The position numbers were made by a program, and so were the translations under genes. Positions 8,397 through 17,380 of a stretch of 64,000 nt of DNA are shown here, one piece after another. The notes under the pieces were generated by a model, which did no database searches, had not been told where the DNA came from, and was given only the letters and a program-made list of their open reading frames with translations. The number at the start of each line of letters is the position of its first letter. The first letter of the stretch is position 1. Source of the DNA: Planctomycetota bacterium (lineage in GTDB: Bacteria; Planctomycetota; UBA1135; JADKAF01); contig JADKAF010000001.1 in assembly GCA_016719295.1 (NCBI GenBank), positions 6,448,001-6,512,000 on the forward strand, read 5' to 3'.

Positions 8397-11300
8397 TCAC
8401 TGCCGCCAGTAGTCGGCGAGGTGCCGCACGCCGGCCGCGGGGATCGAGCGCAGCTTCGCCGAGTTCCCGAGGTCGATCACGTCGACTACGCCCGCCGAGG
8501 AGTTCGCGATGAAGAGCAGCTTCGGGAACGAGACCTGCACCGGCGTCGTGAGGATGCGGTAGAGCGACTTCGCGTCCTGCGGTGCGGCGGGAACTCCGGC
8601 CTGCTGCGTGGAGACGCCGGCCGCGACGGCGATGTTGGTCAGGTTGTCGAGCGCGGTGTCGGCGGGGAGGCCCGGCGTGAGGGTCCGGAAGTCGAAGGTC
8701 GAGGTGACGCTCCACGTGCGATCGCGGAAGGACGGCGGAAGGATGATCCCGCCGCTCGTGACGCTGAGCGGTAGCGGGTTCGTGGGCGAGGCCGTGAGGG
8801 CGAGACGCGAGACCGCGCCGCGGCCCTCGGTGTCGGTGTGTGCGATCCACACCGCGGAGTTGAAGTCCACCGGATCGACCTGGATCGACTGCGGGTTCGC
8901 GAAGTTCGCCGGCACGAGACCGACGATGTCGTCGTAGCCGATGCCGTTCGTGCCGTCGGGGCCGGACTCCATCACCGCCACGGAGCCGCCTTGGTTCAGC
9001 ACGTAGGCGAAGTAGAGGCCGGAGTTGTAGCCGAAGGTGATCTGCCGCGGCGTCACCGCGATGTCGAGCGGCCGCGCGATCTGCGCGGTCAGCGTCTTCC
9101 GCACGCTGAGGTCGAGCTGGCGGATCACCGTGACCGAGTTGCCGAGGAAGTTGGCGACGAGGAGATCTTCGTTCTCGGAGTGGAAGGCGCAGCCGCGCGG
9201 GCCGGCGCCCACCGGCACGGTCTTCGTCACTTGGTGGAAGCTCGGCGACGCGGGATCGATGTCGACGAAGGAGACCGTGTTCGCGCTGAAGTTGGTGACG
9301 GCCATCACGCGGAGGTTCCCCGAGATCGCGAGGTCGGTGGGATCCGCGAGCTCGATCTCGTCGAGCAGCGTCATGCGGTTCGAGTTGAAGACCTTCACCT
9401 TCTTCGCGTTGCGGTCGATCGCGTAGAGGAAGTGGCCGATCTGCTGGCGCACCGCGTAGGGTCTGCACGCGGCCGGCTGGCCCTGGTTCACCGAGGGCGG
9501 CACGGGGCCGAAGAAGCCGTCGTTGTCGACGAGCAGGCCCGAGGGCGGGACGAACGCGCTCGGCCGGCCGAGGGGATCGCCGAGTCCCAAGAGATCGCGC
9601 GCGGGCTGCCCGGCGCGGACATCCATCGTGGGCTCCTCGCCCTGGATGAAGGGCGCCAGGCAGATGGGCGGGAAGACCAGCTTCGGCGGGTTCGGGTGCG
9701 GAGCGTAGCTGAGCGAGTTGCCGCTGAGCGGCTGACCACCCGGGTCGCGATGCAGCGGGCCTGTCGCGGCGCAGATGTTCCCGCCGCCGGAGCGGCACTC
9801 GAGCATCGAGTTGTTGAAGAGCTTGTCGAGCGGATGACCGATGTGCAGGTCGTCGACCGAGCTCAAGAGCGGTGAGCGCGCGAGCAGGTCGTTCAGGCTG
9901 GAGTCGCGGGTCAGGGTGAGGAAGCCCCCGCTGCCGCCGTCGAGCGTCGAGGTCCCCGCGGAGATCGGCGGGACCATCGTGGCTCCCCAGATCAGGTTCG
10001 GGTTGTCGAGCCAGTGGTTCTTCGGGTCGCGCACGAGAGGCGTCTGCGGATCGTCGCCGCGCGGGTCGCCGGTCGATTGTCCGAAGCCGTAGAGGTCGAT
10101 CACCGAGATGCCGACCGTCGAGCCCGAGCGGCCGACGTAGATCGCGCTCGGCGCGACCGGTGCATTCACGAGGCCGGGGCCGTCGCCGACGCGCCAGCGC
10201 ACGGCCGGTGTGCGCAGGTTCAAGTTCGCGCTGATCTGCTGCTGCGGGATCTCCTCGACCAGGTCCTTCAGCACCTGCGGGTTCACCTGCACGGTGATCT
10301 CGTTCAAGGCCTGCAGCGTGCCCTGCAGCGGATCGCGCCCGGGGAAGTGGAAGAGCGGGCGCAAGCGATAGCGCGTGAGGTCGTAGACGCTCACCGGCTC
10401 GGCGGTGTACGGCACGTCGACGCGCGAGGTCTGTGGCCCGAAGGAGAGCGAGATGGAAGAGGAGAGACCTGGCGGCAGAGGTCCGGGGAGCTCGCCCACG
10501 CTGAGCGGCTGCACCGGCTCGGTGAACGCGACGATCACCGCCGTCAGCGGATCGACTTCCTCCGCACCGTTCCTCGGCGAGAACTCGAGCGCCTCCGGCG
10601 TGTAGACATCCGCGCCGACGGCGCCGGCGCACACGGCTTCGGTGACGAGCGCGCGCCCGCTGCTCGTCGCGACGCCCGCGGTGACCTCGATGCGCACGTG
10701 CGCCGAGCGCGGGAAGCTCTCGAAGGTCGCCAGATCGCCATCCTCGTCGGGCACGAAGACGAAGCTCTTCGGGCTCGCGAGTGAATCGGCTCCCGAGAAC
10801 GAGCTCGCTACGCCCGGGAAGCCCGCAGCTTCCCCGTTCGGCGAGGCATCGATCAAACGCTGGCCGCGCAGCTCGAGCCAGCTCGCATAGCCGCCGCGTC
10901 CATCGGGGGTCTTCCCGCCGAGGAACCCACGCCCGCGGATCGGCGTCAGCGCGCCGGTGGTGGAGTCGACGCGGCTCACCGAGATCGAGCCGACCAAGCC
11001 GCTCGTGTTCTGACCCGCGGGGCTCGGATCGAAGATCGAGTCGAGCGCCGGCGGCGTCGTGAACTGGATCAGCACGAAGTGATTGCCGACCGCGCCGTTC
11101 GGCAGCACGGGCTCGCCGCCGGGGCCGAGGCGCCAGACGCCAGGGGCGTGCACGGGGTTCTGCGGTCGCAGGTGTCGCGAGAGCTCGTCCAGGCTGCGGA
11201 GCTCGATCACGCGCTGGCGGTTCGGCTGGCCGGTGCCGGGATCGAGGGCGTAGATCTGATGTGGCAGCAGCGGCGCGCCGCTGAACCCGTTCGAGATGCG

Positions 11301-11453
11301 CTCGATCTCGAGGCGCTGCGATCCGCCGCCGCCTCCTCCTCCGCCGCCGGAGCAGCCGACGAGGCACGCGAGAGCGCCGAGCTCGAGCGCGCTGCGGGGG
11401 AACGAAGGACGGACCGGGAGCGCGCGCAGGGCATGCGCGGAGCGTGAGAGCAT
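8397..11453 (-). CDS. large lipoprotein with Ig-like and YVTN-type beta-propeller regions
   Basis: This 1018-residue protein has a long signal sequence ending in a lipobox, LVGC (Cys34), followed by Ser and nine consecutive glycines that would make a flexible tether. An SbsA-type Ig-like region begins near residue 288 (SPRNGAEEVDPLTAVIVAF). From about 675 to 830 there are repeated strands of the YVTN/40-residue beta-propeller kind (FLYAIDRNAKKVKVF, MAVTNFSANTVSFVDI, LLVANFLGNSVTVIRQL). It is probably anchored to the outer membrane and exposed to the surface. Its ligand or binding role is unknown. It is transcribed alone, convergent with the MoxR/DUF58 operon, and its start is separated by 248 bases without recognisable features from the TolC gene. 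Confidence 0.85.
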   Translation of the reverse strand: MLSRSAHALRALPVRPSFPRSALELGALACLVGCSGGGGGGGGGSQRLEIERISNGFSGAPLLPHQIYALDPGTGQPNRQRVIELRSLDELSRHLRPQNPVHAPGVWRLGPGGEPVLPNGAVGNHFVLIQFTTPPALDSIFDPSPAGQNTSGLVGSISVSRVDSTTGALTPIRGRGFLGGKTPDGRGGYASWLELRGQRLIDASPNGEAAGFPGVASSFSGADSLASPKSFVFVPDEDGDLATFESFPRSAHVRIEVTAGVATSSGRALVTEAVCAGAVGADVYTPEALEFSPRNGAEEVDPLTAVIVAFTEPVQPLSVGELPGPLPPGLSSSISLSFGPQTSRVDVPYTAEPVSVYDLTRYRLRPLFHFPGRDPLQGTLQALNEITVQVNPQVLKDLVEEIPQQQISANLNLRTPAVRWRVGDGPGLVNAPVAPSAIYVGRSGSTVGISVIDLYGFGQSTGDPRGDDPQTPLVRDPKNHWLDNPNLIWGATMVPPISAGTSTLDGGSGGFLTLTRDSSLNDLLARSPLLSSVDDLHIGHPLDKLFNNSMLECRSGGGNICAATGPLHRDPGGQPLSGNSLSYAPHPNPPKLVFPPICLAPFIQGEEPTMDVRAGQPARDLLGLGDPLGRPSAFVPPSGLLVDNDGFFGPVPPSVNQGQPAACRPYAVRQQIGHFLYAIDRNAKKVKVFNSNRMTLLDEIELADPTDLAISGNLRVMAVTNFSANTVSFVDIDPASPSFHQVTKTVPVGAGPRGCAFHSENEDLLVANFLGNSVTVIRQLDLSVRKTLTAQIARPLDIAVTPRQITFGYNSGLYFAYVLNQGGSVAVMESGPDGTNGIGYDDIVGLVPANFANPQSIQVDPVDFNSAVWIAHTDTEGRGAVSRLALTASPTNPLPLSVTSGGIILPPSFRDRTWSVTSTFDFRTLTPGLPADTALDNLTNIAVAAGVSTQQAGVPAAPQDAKSLYRILTTPVQVSFPKLLFIANSSAGVVDVIDLGNSAKLRSIPAAGVRHLADYWRQ

Positions 11454-11701
11454 GGCGTAGTCCTCAGGCGAGGGCGGAAAGCGCGACCGAGGCGAGGTCG
11501 CAGCGAGGGAGGGTCGCTCTCGGGGAGGACGAGTGCGCGAAGAGAACTACGCCGGCTCCGCGTGCGCGCTCCCGCGGCGTCGCTACTTCTCCTCGTGAGA
11601 GGCGCGCACGGCCGCGACCAGCGCATCCCGCCATCGACGACCGAACGCGACGTTCGCGTTGCTCGCGTCGACGCTCCGGCGCTCCGCTGCGCCTCTCGCC
11701 C

Positions 11702-13369
11702 TCAGCGCTCCGTTCCCTCGGTCGGCCGCGCGTCCCTTCCCAGCGCCGCCCGATACGCGGCGGAGGCCTTGAAGTACTCGAGCAGCGCGTCGAGGCGCAG
11801 CGCTTGGGCGCTGGCGAGGTCCGATTCACGCACGTTGATGCGCAGGAGGTCGCTGCGGCCGAGCTCGAAGGCGCGGCGCTCGGCTTGCACCATGCGCTCG
11901 GCGAGGGCCACGCTGCGCTCGGTCTCCTCGATCTGGACGAAGTTCGTCTCGAGGGCCGAGAGCGCATCGGCGAGCTCGTACAGCACGCGGTCGCGCGCGA
12001 ACTCGCCTTCGATGCGCAAGCGCTCCATCCTCGTGCGCGCTTGCTGCAAGCGGCCGAGCGCTTCGCGGCGCTGCACAGGCAGCTTCACGTCGAGGCCGAG
12101 GAAGAGCTCGAGCTCGTTGCGGTCGGCATAGGGGCTCTGGTCGATGTTCTTGCTGGCATCGACGACGAGGCCCAGGTCGAGCAGGCGCTCGTTCTCGGCG
12201 AAGCCCTCCTCGGTCTTGGCGCGGTCGTAGAGGAGGTGGATCTCGCGGAGCTCGGGGCGATCGCGGAGCGCCGCTTCGGCCTCGGCGCGGAAGCGGCTGC
12301 GATCGGGCTCGAAGGCCTCCGGGAACTCCGGGGGCAAGCGCTCCTCTCCCGGCACCACCGGATCGTCGTCCTCGTCGCGGAGGAAGAGCGAGAGCGCGAG
12401 TGCGGCGCGCTCCAGCGCGCGCTCGGCTCGCACGACGAACACGCGGCGCTGCACGATGGCGCGCTCGTTGTCGGTGATGTCGATGCCGGCGAGGAAGCGG
12501 CGCTCGACAGCGCGCTGGATGCCCTCGACGCGATCGGTGGCGAGCGCCAGCAGCTCGCGCACGATGCGCAGGCGCTGGCCCGCGGCGAGCCATTCGAAGT
12601 AGGCCACCGTGGCCGCGTACACGAAGTCGATGCGCGCGTTGGCGATCTTCGGATCGGCGAGCGCGCGGTCGATCTCCTCCTGGCGGAGCTTCAGGCGCCG
12701 CGCATCGATCTCGAGCCCGCGCAGCAGCGGGAGGCGCGCGCCGACGGCGATCTCGCCGCCGCGCTGCGTCCGGGAGTCGTAGTAGTCGGGCAGCAGCCCG
12801 CGCGTGAGGCGGTAGCCGCCGTAGATCGAGCCGCCGCTCGGCAGCGGCTGCTCGAGCATCGCCTGGCCGTAGGTGGCTTCGTAGTAGCCGGAGAAGTTGC
12901 GGCCGAGCTTGCCCGACACCACGGTGTCGAACGCGCCGAGCGCCTGCTGAACGCGGCCCGTCGCCAGATCGCGCTCGAGGAGCACGCTCAGGTAGGGCGG
13001 ATAGCGCTGCAGCACGGAGTCCAGCACCTCGTCGAGCTGCAGGGAGCCCGTCGCGCGCGCGCGAGCTGCTGCGGCCGCTGCGGTCGACGGCGCCGCGGCT
13101 TCTGCGGCGCTCGTCTCGGTCGCGGGCAGCGCGGCGGCTTGCGGCGCGCTCTCCGCGGAGCGCGTGCGCAGATCGCGATGCGCCGGGGGCAGCGCGAGCT
13201 CGGCGAGGAGCTCTTCGCGCGCGGGCTCCTGCACGCCGAGCGGATCGTTCGATGGCGCATAGCGCGGGAGGTCGCAGCCCGCGAGAAGGAGCGCTCCGAG
13301 CAACGGGAGCGCCGCGAGCGAGTTCGCGACGCGCGGCGCCTTCCCGCGGAGCAGGTCGCGGGAGCTCAT
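11702..13369 (-). CDS. TolC family outer-membrane efflux lipoprotein
   Basis: This 555-residue protein has a signal peptide with lipobox LLAGC (about residue 32). It shows the long helical repeats and short beta segments of the outer membrane efflux protein family, with a low-complexity Ala/Thr-rich linker near residues 70-110. Its start overlaps the HlyD-like gene stop by 4 bases (ATGA), so it is the third gene of the exporter operon ABC - HlyD - TolC. It would form the outer-membrane duct of a type I-like export channel. Confidence 0.92.
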   Translation of the reverse strand: MSSRDLLRGKAPRVANSLAALPLLGALLLAGCDLPRYAPSNDPLGVQEPAREELLAELALPPAHRDLRTRSAESAPQAAALPATETSAAEAAAPSTAAAAAARARATGSLQLDEVLDSVLQRYPPYLSVLLERDLATGRVQQALGAFDTVVSGKLGRNFSGYYEATYGQAMLEQPLPSGGSIYGGYRLTRGLLPDYYDSRTQRGGEIAVGARLPLLRGLEIDARRLKLRQEEIDRALADPKIANARIDFVYAATVAYFEWLAAGQRLRIVRELLALATDRVEGIQRAVERRFLAGIDITDNERAIVQRRVFVVRAERALERAALALSLFLRDEDDDPVVPGEERLPPEFPEAFEPDRSRFRAEAEAALRDRPELREIHLLYDRAKTEEGFAENERLLDLGLVVDASKNIDQSPYADRNELELFLGLDVKLPVQRREALGRLQQARTRMERLRIEGEFARDRVLYELADALSALETNFVQIEETERSVALAERMVQAERRAFELGRSDLLRINVRESDLASAQALRLDALLEYFKASAAYRAALGRDARPTEGTER

Positions 13370-14823
13370 TTCTCCTTCTCTCCGCTGTCGGACTTGGACT
13401 TCGCCTTCGCGCTCGGCTCATCGCTCACGCCCACCGAGCTGTCCGCCGGCGCCTGCAGCGACGGCCGGACGCCATTCAGGTCGCGCCAGATCCCGTAGCC
13501 GATGGAGCCCTCGTCGAGCAGGATCCAGCCCTTCGCGCGCACGCCTTGGCGCAGCCAGCGCTCGTCGGGCCATGCGTGTGGGTTCTGGGCGGAGGCGACG
13601 CTCTCGTGCGTGAGGCGACGCCGCAGCCAGCCGGACAGGCTCCACTCTGGCTCCTCGAACGGCCGCGGATCCGGAACGACCATCACGCGGAAGCTGCCGT
13701 CGCCATGACCGAAGCGGTCGATGAACGCGACCTTGCCGCCGAAGGTGCCGACCGCGGCCGAAGGCCAGCCGACGAACTGCACCGCGGGCCATCCTTCGAA
13801 CTGCAGGCGCACGTGGGCGCCGATGCGCACGAAGGTCACGTCGTTGCCGTCCACGCGCAGCTCGACCGCGAGCTGGTTGCTGTCCGGCACGAGCACCGCG
13901 AGCGTCGTGCCTTCGCTGACGTAGCCGCCGCCCTGGCCGTTGGCGAGCAGGCGCTGCACGGTGCCGGTCACGGGCGCGACCAAGATTTGCTGGCGCTGGC
14001 GCTCGAGATCGCGCTGCAGGCGCAGGATGCTGCTCTCGGCCTCGGCGACCTCGCCCTCGGCGGTGTTGCGGAGCGCCTTCACCGATTGGATCTTCACCTG
14101 CTCGTCGCGCTCGACGCGGTCGCGCGCGCTGCGTCGCGCGCGCAGCGCGGCCTCGGAGGCGGCGACCTGGGCACGGCGCGCCTCGAGCTCCGCAGTGGCG
14201 ATCGCGGCCTGCTGCTTCGCGCGCTCGAGCTCGAAGCCCGGCGCGATGTCGTCGGCGATCAAGCCTTCGAACATCTGCTGCAGGAAGACGTTGAGCTGCA
14301 CGGTGGCCTCGGCGACGCGCACCGCCTGCTTCGTGCTCTCCAGCGCTTGCTCGGCGGCGATGATCTCCTCGTCGGCGACGCGGATCGCCGCAGCTCGCGC
14401 GCTCTCGGCCTCGCCGAACTGCCGCTCGTAATCCTCGCGCTTGCGTTCACTCGCGGCCTTCTTCTCTCCCGCCGCGGCGATCTGATCGGCGAGTCGCTGC
14501 AGGATCAGCGGATCGTTGTCGCCGAGGTCGACGATCGGATCTCCGGCCGTGACGCGCTGACCCTCGCGCACGTGCCAGCGCAGCACGATGCCGCTCGTGC
14601 GCGCCTGGATCGGCATCGGTCGGTCGACGGGGTCGAACTCGATCACGCGGCCGACGCCGGGCAGGTTCTGCCGCCAAGGCACGAACGCGAGCGCGAACGG
14701 AGTGGCGAACATCACGGGGAGGAAGACCCAAGCGGCGAGGCGCAGCCAGCGCGTGCGGCCGGTCTTCTTCAGCGCGGGCAGCTGGGCGGCGGGAATGCCG
14801 AGCGGAGTGGTGCGTGCGTCCAT
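13366..14823 (-). CDS. HlyD family periplasmic adaptor subunit
   Basis: This 485-residue protein has a single membrane anchor near residues 28-50. The split biotinyl-lipoyl-like domain is seen as IQARTSGIVLRWHVREGQRV near residue 75 and APVTGTVQRLLANGQG near 280. A long coiled coil of about 150 residues separates the two halves, as expected for an adaptor bridging an inner-membrane pump and TolC. It lies one base after the ABC gene and overlaps the TolC gene. Together they define a complete tripartite exporter, although the partner ATPase looks catalytically degenerate. Confidence 0.93.
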   Translation of the reverse strand: MDARTTPLGIPAAQLPALKKTGRTRWLRLAAWVFLPVMFATPFALAFVPWRQNLPGVGRVIEFDPVDRPMPIQARTSGIVLRWHVREGQRVTAGDPIVDLGDNDPLILQRLADQIAAAGEKKAASERKREDYERQFGEAESARAAAIRVADEEIIAAEQALESTKQAVRVAEATVQLNVFLQQMFEGLIADDIAPGFELERAKQQAAIATAELEARRAQVAASEAALRARRSARDRVERDEQVKIQSVKALRNTAEGEVAEAESSILRLQRDLERQRQQILVAPVTGTVQRLLANGQGGGYVSEGTTLAVLVPDSNQLAVELRVDGNDVTFVRIGAHVRLQFEGWPAVQFVGWPSAAVGTFGGKVAFIDRFGHGDGSFRVMVVPDPRPFEEPEWSLSGWLRRRLTHESVASAQNPHAWPDERWLRQGVRAKGWILLDEGSIGYGIWRDLNGVRPSLQAPADSSVGVSDEPSAKAKSKSDSGEKEK

Positions 14824-14824
14824 C

Positions 14825-16540
14825 TCAGCTCTCCGCAGTCGCGGCGCGCGAGCTCTCGATCCTCTCGCCTTCGGGCACGCGGATCGCGCGCTGGCAGAGG
14901 TCGGCGATCTCGGACAGGTCGGTCGAGACGATCACGGTCCACGGCAGCTCGGGGGCGAGGAGGCGCCGTGCGATGCGCACGCGCAGCTCGCGATCCAAGC
15001 GATCGAGCACGTCGTCGAGGAGGAGCACGCGGGGCTCGCGGGCGATGGCGCGCGCGAGAGTGAGGCGCAGCGCTTGGCCGGTCGAGAGCGTGGGGCCCCC
15101 GGACTGGAGCCGGGTGTCGATGCCCTGGGGCATCGCGAGCACGTCCTCCTTCAGCTCGACGATGTCGAGCGCGGCCCACGCGGCCTCGGCGCTGAGGTCG
15201 GGGCGCGTGAGGCGCAGGTTCTCGATGATGCTGCCCTCGGCGATCTCGGGATGGCGCACGAGCTCGACCTGCTCGCGCAGGCTCACGAGATCGAGCTGGC
15301 GCAGGTCGAGGCCGTTGTAGAGGAGGTAGCCTGCCTGCGGCTCGCGGAACCCGAACAGCAGGTCGAAGAGCGTGCTGATCCCGCCGCCAGGCGGCGCGAG
15401 GAGCGCGAGGCACTCGCCGTGAGCGATGCGGAGATCGAGCTCCTGGAGCACGCGCGGGCCGCGGGCGAAGGCGTAGCCCAAGCCGCGCGCTTCGTAGGCC
15501 AAGCCGCTCCGCGTGCTCGGCGCAGGCTCGCCGCCCGAGCGCTCGAGCTCCAGGTCGAGCACGTGGCCGACTTTGTCGGCCGACGCGCAGATGTCGTACC
15601 AGGACTCGAGCAGGCCGCCGATCTTGGAGACGTTGGCGACCAGGCCGCTCACGATGAGCTCGCTCGCGACGAGCTGGCCGACGGTGAGCTGCTGGTCCAG
15701 GACGAGCAGGCCTCCGACGCCGAGCACCGCCGTCGCGGCGAAGATCTGGAGGAAGAGGCCCCCGAGCACTTGCCGGAAGAGGATGCGGAAGTGCTTCGAG
15801 CGATGCTCGAGATAGCGCTCGCAGTGCCGATCGACGCGCGAGCGCGCGAGCTCCGCGCCGGTTCGCGTCGCGAAGATCGTGTCATGGCGCACGATCTCCT
15901 CCAGCCAGTCGACGACATCGTACTTCGACACCGATTCCGCGATCGCGGTGCGAACGCCGCCGCGGCCGAGGAGCACCACGACGACGAGCAGCCCGAGGAG
16001 CAGGACCAGCGCGAAGCCGAGCATCGTCGGGTGGAAGAGCCCGAGCACGAACATGCCCACCAGGGTGGTGAGCATGGTGCTCACCGTGTAGTTGAGCAGG
16101 CTCACCGTCTTCTTCTGCACGATCGCGACGTCGAGGAAGCGATTCACCAGCGACGGCGGATAGAGCGCGTCGATCGCCTCGCGCTTCAAGCGCGCGAGGC
16201 GCCAGGCGAACTCGCCCGCGACGCGCACGAAGATGCGCCGCTGGATGATCTCGACCGCGTAGAACTGCAGGGCTTGCAGCAGGGCGAGGAAGAGCAAGGA
16301 GCCGAGCAGCGCCGTCGTCAGCACGATCAGCGGCTGCATGATCGTCCCGAACATCACGTTCGAGAGGAACGCGTCGATCGTGACCGGCACCGCGAGGTAG
16401 AGCACCGAGCTCAGGACCGCGAAGAGCAGGACGAGCTTCAGGTCGCCCAAATCCGCCCGGAGGAGGGCGATGTACCGTCGCGGCGGCGACAGGCTCGGGG
16501 CATGGTGCGAGCCGTGGTCGTGGTCGTGCGGTTCGGACAC
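14825..16540 (-). CDS. ABC exporter-type permease/ATPase with degenerate ATPase domain
   Basis: GTG 16540 gives 571 residues; an in-frame ATG at 16678 would add 46 residues of poor, low-complexity sequence. A His-rich segment (EPHDHDHGSHH) precedes a six-helix exporter membrane domain, followed by an ABC ATPase domain. The ATPase motifs are unusual. The Walker A reads APPGGGIST, so the invariant Lys is Ile388. The signature is LSTGQ. Walker B is LLLDD, with Asp510 where the catalytic Glu belongs. The H-loop His is Asp541 (VSTDLS). The peptidase domain found in many type I exporters is absent. It heads the operon with HlyD and TolC. Export by the usual ATP cycle is doubtful; the substrate is unknown. 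Confidence 0.88.
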   Translation of the reverse strand: MSEPHDHDHGSHHAPSLSPPRRYIALLRADLGDLKLVLLFAVLSSVLYLAVPVTIDAFLSNVMFGTIMQPLIVLTTALLGSLLFLALLQALQFYAVEIIQRRIFVRVAGEFAWRLARLKREAIDALYPPSLVNRFLDVAIVQKKTVSLLNYTVSTMLTTLVGMFVLGLFHPTMLGFALVLLLGLLVVVVLLGRGGVRTAIAESVSKYDVVDWLEEIVRHDTIFATRTGAELARSRVDRHCERYLEHRSKHFRILFRQVLGGLFLQIFAATAVLGVGGLLVLDQQLTVGQLVASELIVSGLVANVSKIGGLLESWYDICASADKVGHVLDLELERSGGEPAPSTRSGLAYEARGLGYAFARGPRVLQELDLRIAHGECLALLAPPGGGISTLFDLLFGFREPQAGYLLYNGLDLRQLDLVSLREQVELVRHPEIAEGSIIENLRLTRPDLSAEAAWAALDIVELKEDVLAMPQGIDTRLQSGGPTLSTGQALRLTLARAIAREPRVLLLDDVLDRLDRELRVRIARRLLAPELPWTVIVSTDLSEIADLCQRAIRVPEGERIESSRAATAES

Positions 16541-16778
16541 GGAGAGCGCGTGATCTCGGAGGGAGAGAGACGGAAGACGGCACGCTTGGAGCGCGAGACG
16601 TTGGAGCGGATCGCCCGCCGATTCAAGGGTCGGCACGCCCGCCGCGCGGCCTGCGCGCTGCCTCTGGATCGCGCGCACGGCCTGCCCTATTCGGAGGGGG
16701 AGGTTGCCTCTGGCCCGGCACCCCCGCGTCGCGTTCTCATTCGCTTCGCCTGATGCCCCTCTTGGAGCAAGTCCTGCG

Positions 16779-17369
16779 ATGTCGTCTCGTCACCTCCTTC
16801 GTCCCGCGCGGCGCGCGTCGCTGCTCGGCCTGGCGCTGCTCGCCTTCTCCGGCTCCGGCTGCTCGGACATCCGCGTGCGGGAGGGCTCTGGCGACGAGCT
16901 CTCCCTGGTCGGTCGCTCGACCTACGCTTGGCTGCCCGAGGCGAGCGGTCCGGAGGATGGCGCCGAGGCCTGGAGCCAGCGTCAGCTCGCGCGCGAGATC
17001 CGTCAGCTCGCGGATCGCCATCTCGGCGCCCGCGGCTTCCGCCGCGTCGAGGCCGGCGAGGCCGAGCTGCTCGTCGAGCATCGCACTCACCTCGAGGTGC
17101 AGGTCCGCGAGCGCGATCCGTACTTCTCCTTCGACACCGTGCGCAAGGTAGAGGTCGGCAAGCTGAGCCTGCACTTCTCCGACGCGGAGACGCGCGGCGA
17201 GCTCTGGAGCGCCTCCGCGGAGAGCGACCTGCGCGAGATCGCCCGCGGCTTCGGGATCACCAGCATCCGCTATGAGCCGATCGAGGAGCCGCGCGACTGG
17301 AAGCTCGAGCAGAAGGTCCACCAGATCGTCTCGCGACTTCCCGAGCGAGCGCCGGCTCCGCCTAACTAG
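16779..17369 (+). CDS. DUF4136 domain-containing lipoprotein
   Basis: ATG 16779 is preceded by a GGAG at 16763 and opens a lipoprotein signal peptide ending at a Cys in GSGC (about residue 28); a longer in-frame start at 16704 lacks this logic. The mature part begins with strand-rich sequence (YAWLPE) and contains the helix EIRQLADRHLGARGF and strands typical of DUF4136 (LLVEHRT, GELWSASAE). The protein is 196 residues, the usual size. Function is unknown in the family; an outer-membrane or periplasmic location is likely. It stands between a divergent exporter operon and convergent glycosyltransferases. Confidence 0.85.
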   Translation: MSSRHLLRPARRASLLGLALLAFSGSGCSDIRVREGSGDELSLVGRSTYAWLPEASGPEDGAEAWSQRQLAREIRQLADRHLGARGFRRVEAGEAELLVEHRTHLEVQVRERDPYFSFDTVRKVEVGKLSLHFSDAETRGELWSASAESDLREIARGFGITSIRYEPIEEPRDWKLEQKVHQIVSRLPERAPAPPN

Positions 17370-17380
17370 CACCCGGCGGC

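Noticed and set aside
5988..11367. Very long open frames on the strand opposite real genes, such as 5988-7982 (-) and 8209-11367 (-)
   Set aside because: In such GC-rich DNA antisense frames are rarely interrupted. Their translations are Arg/Ala-rich without any family motif, while the opposite or alternative frame has clear domains.
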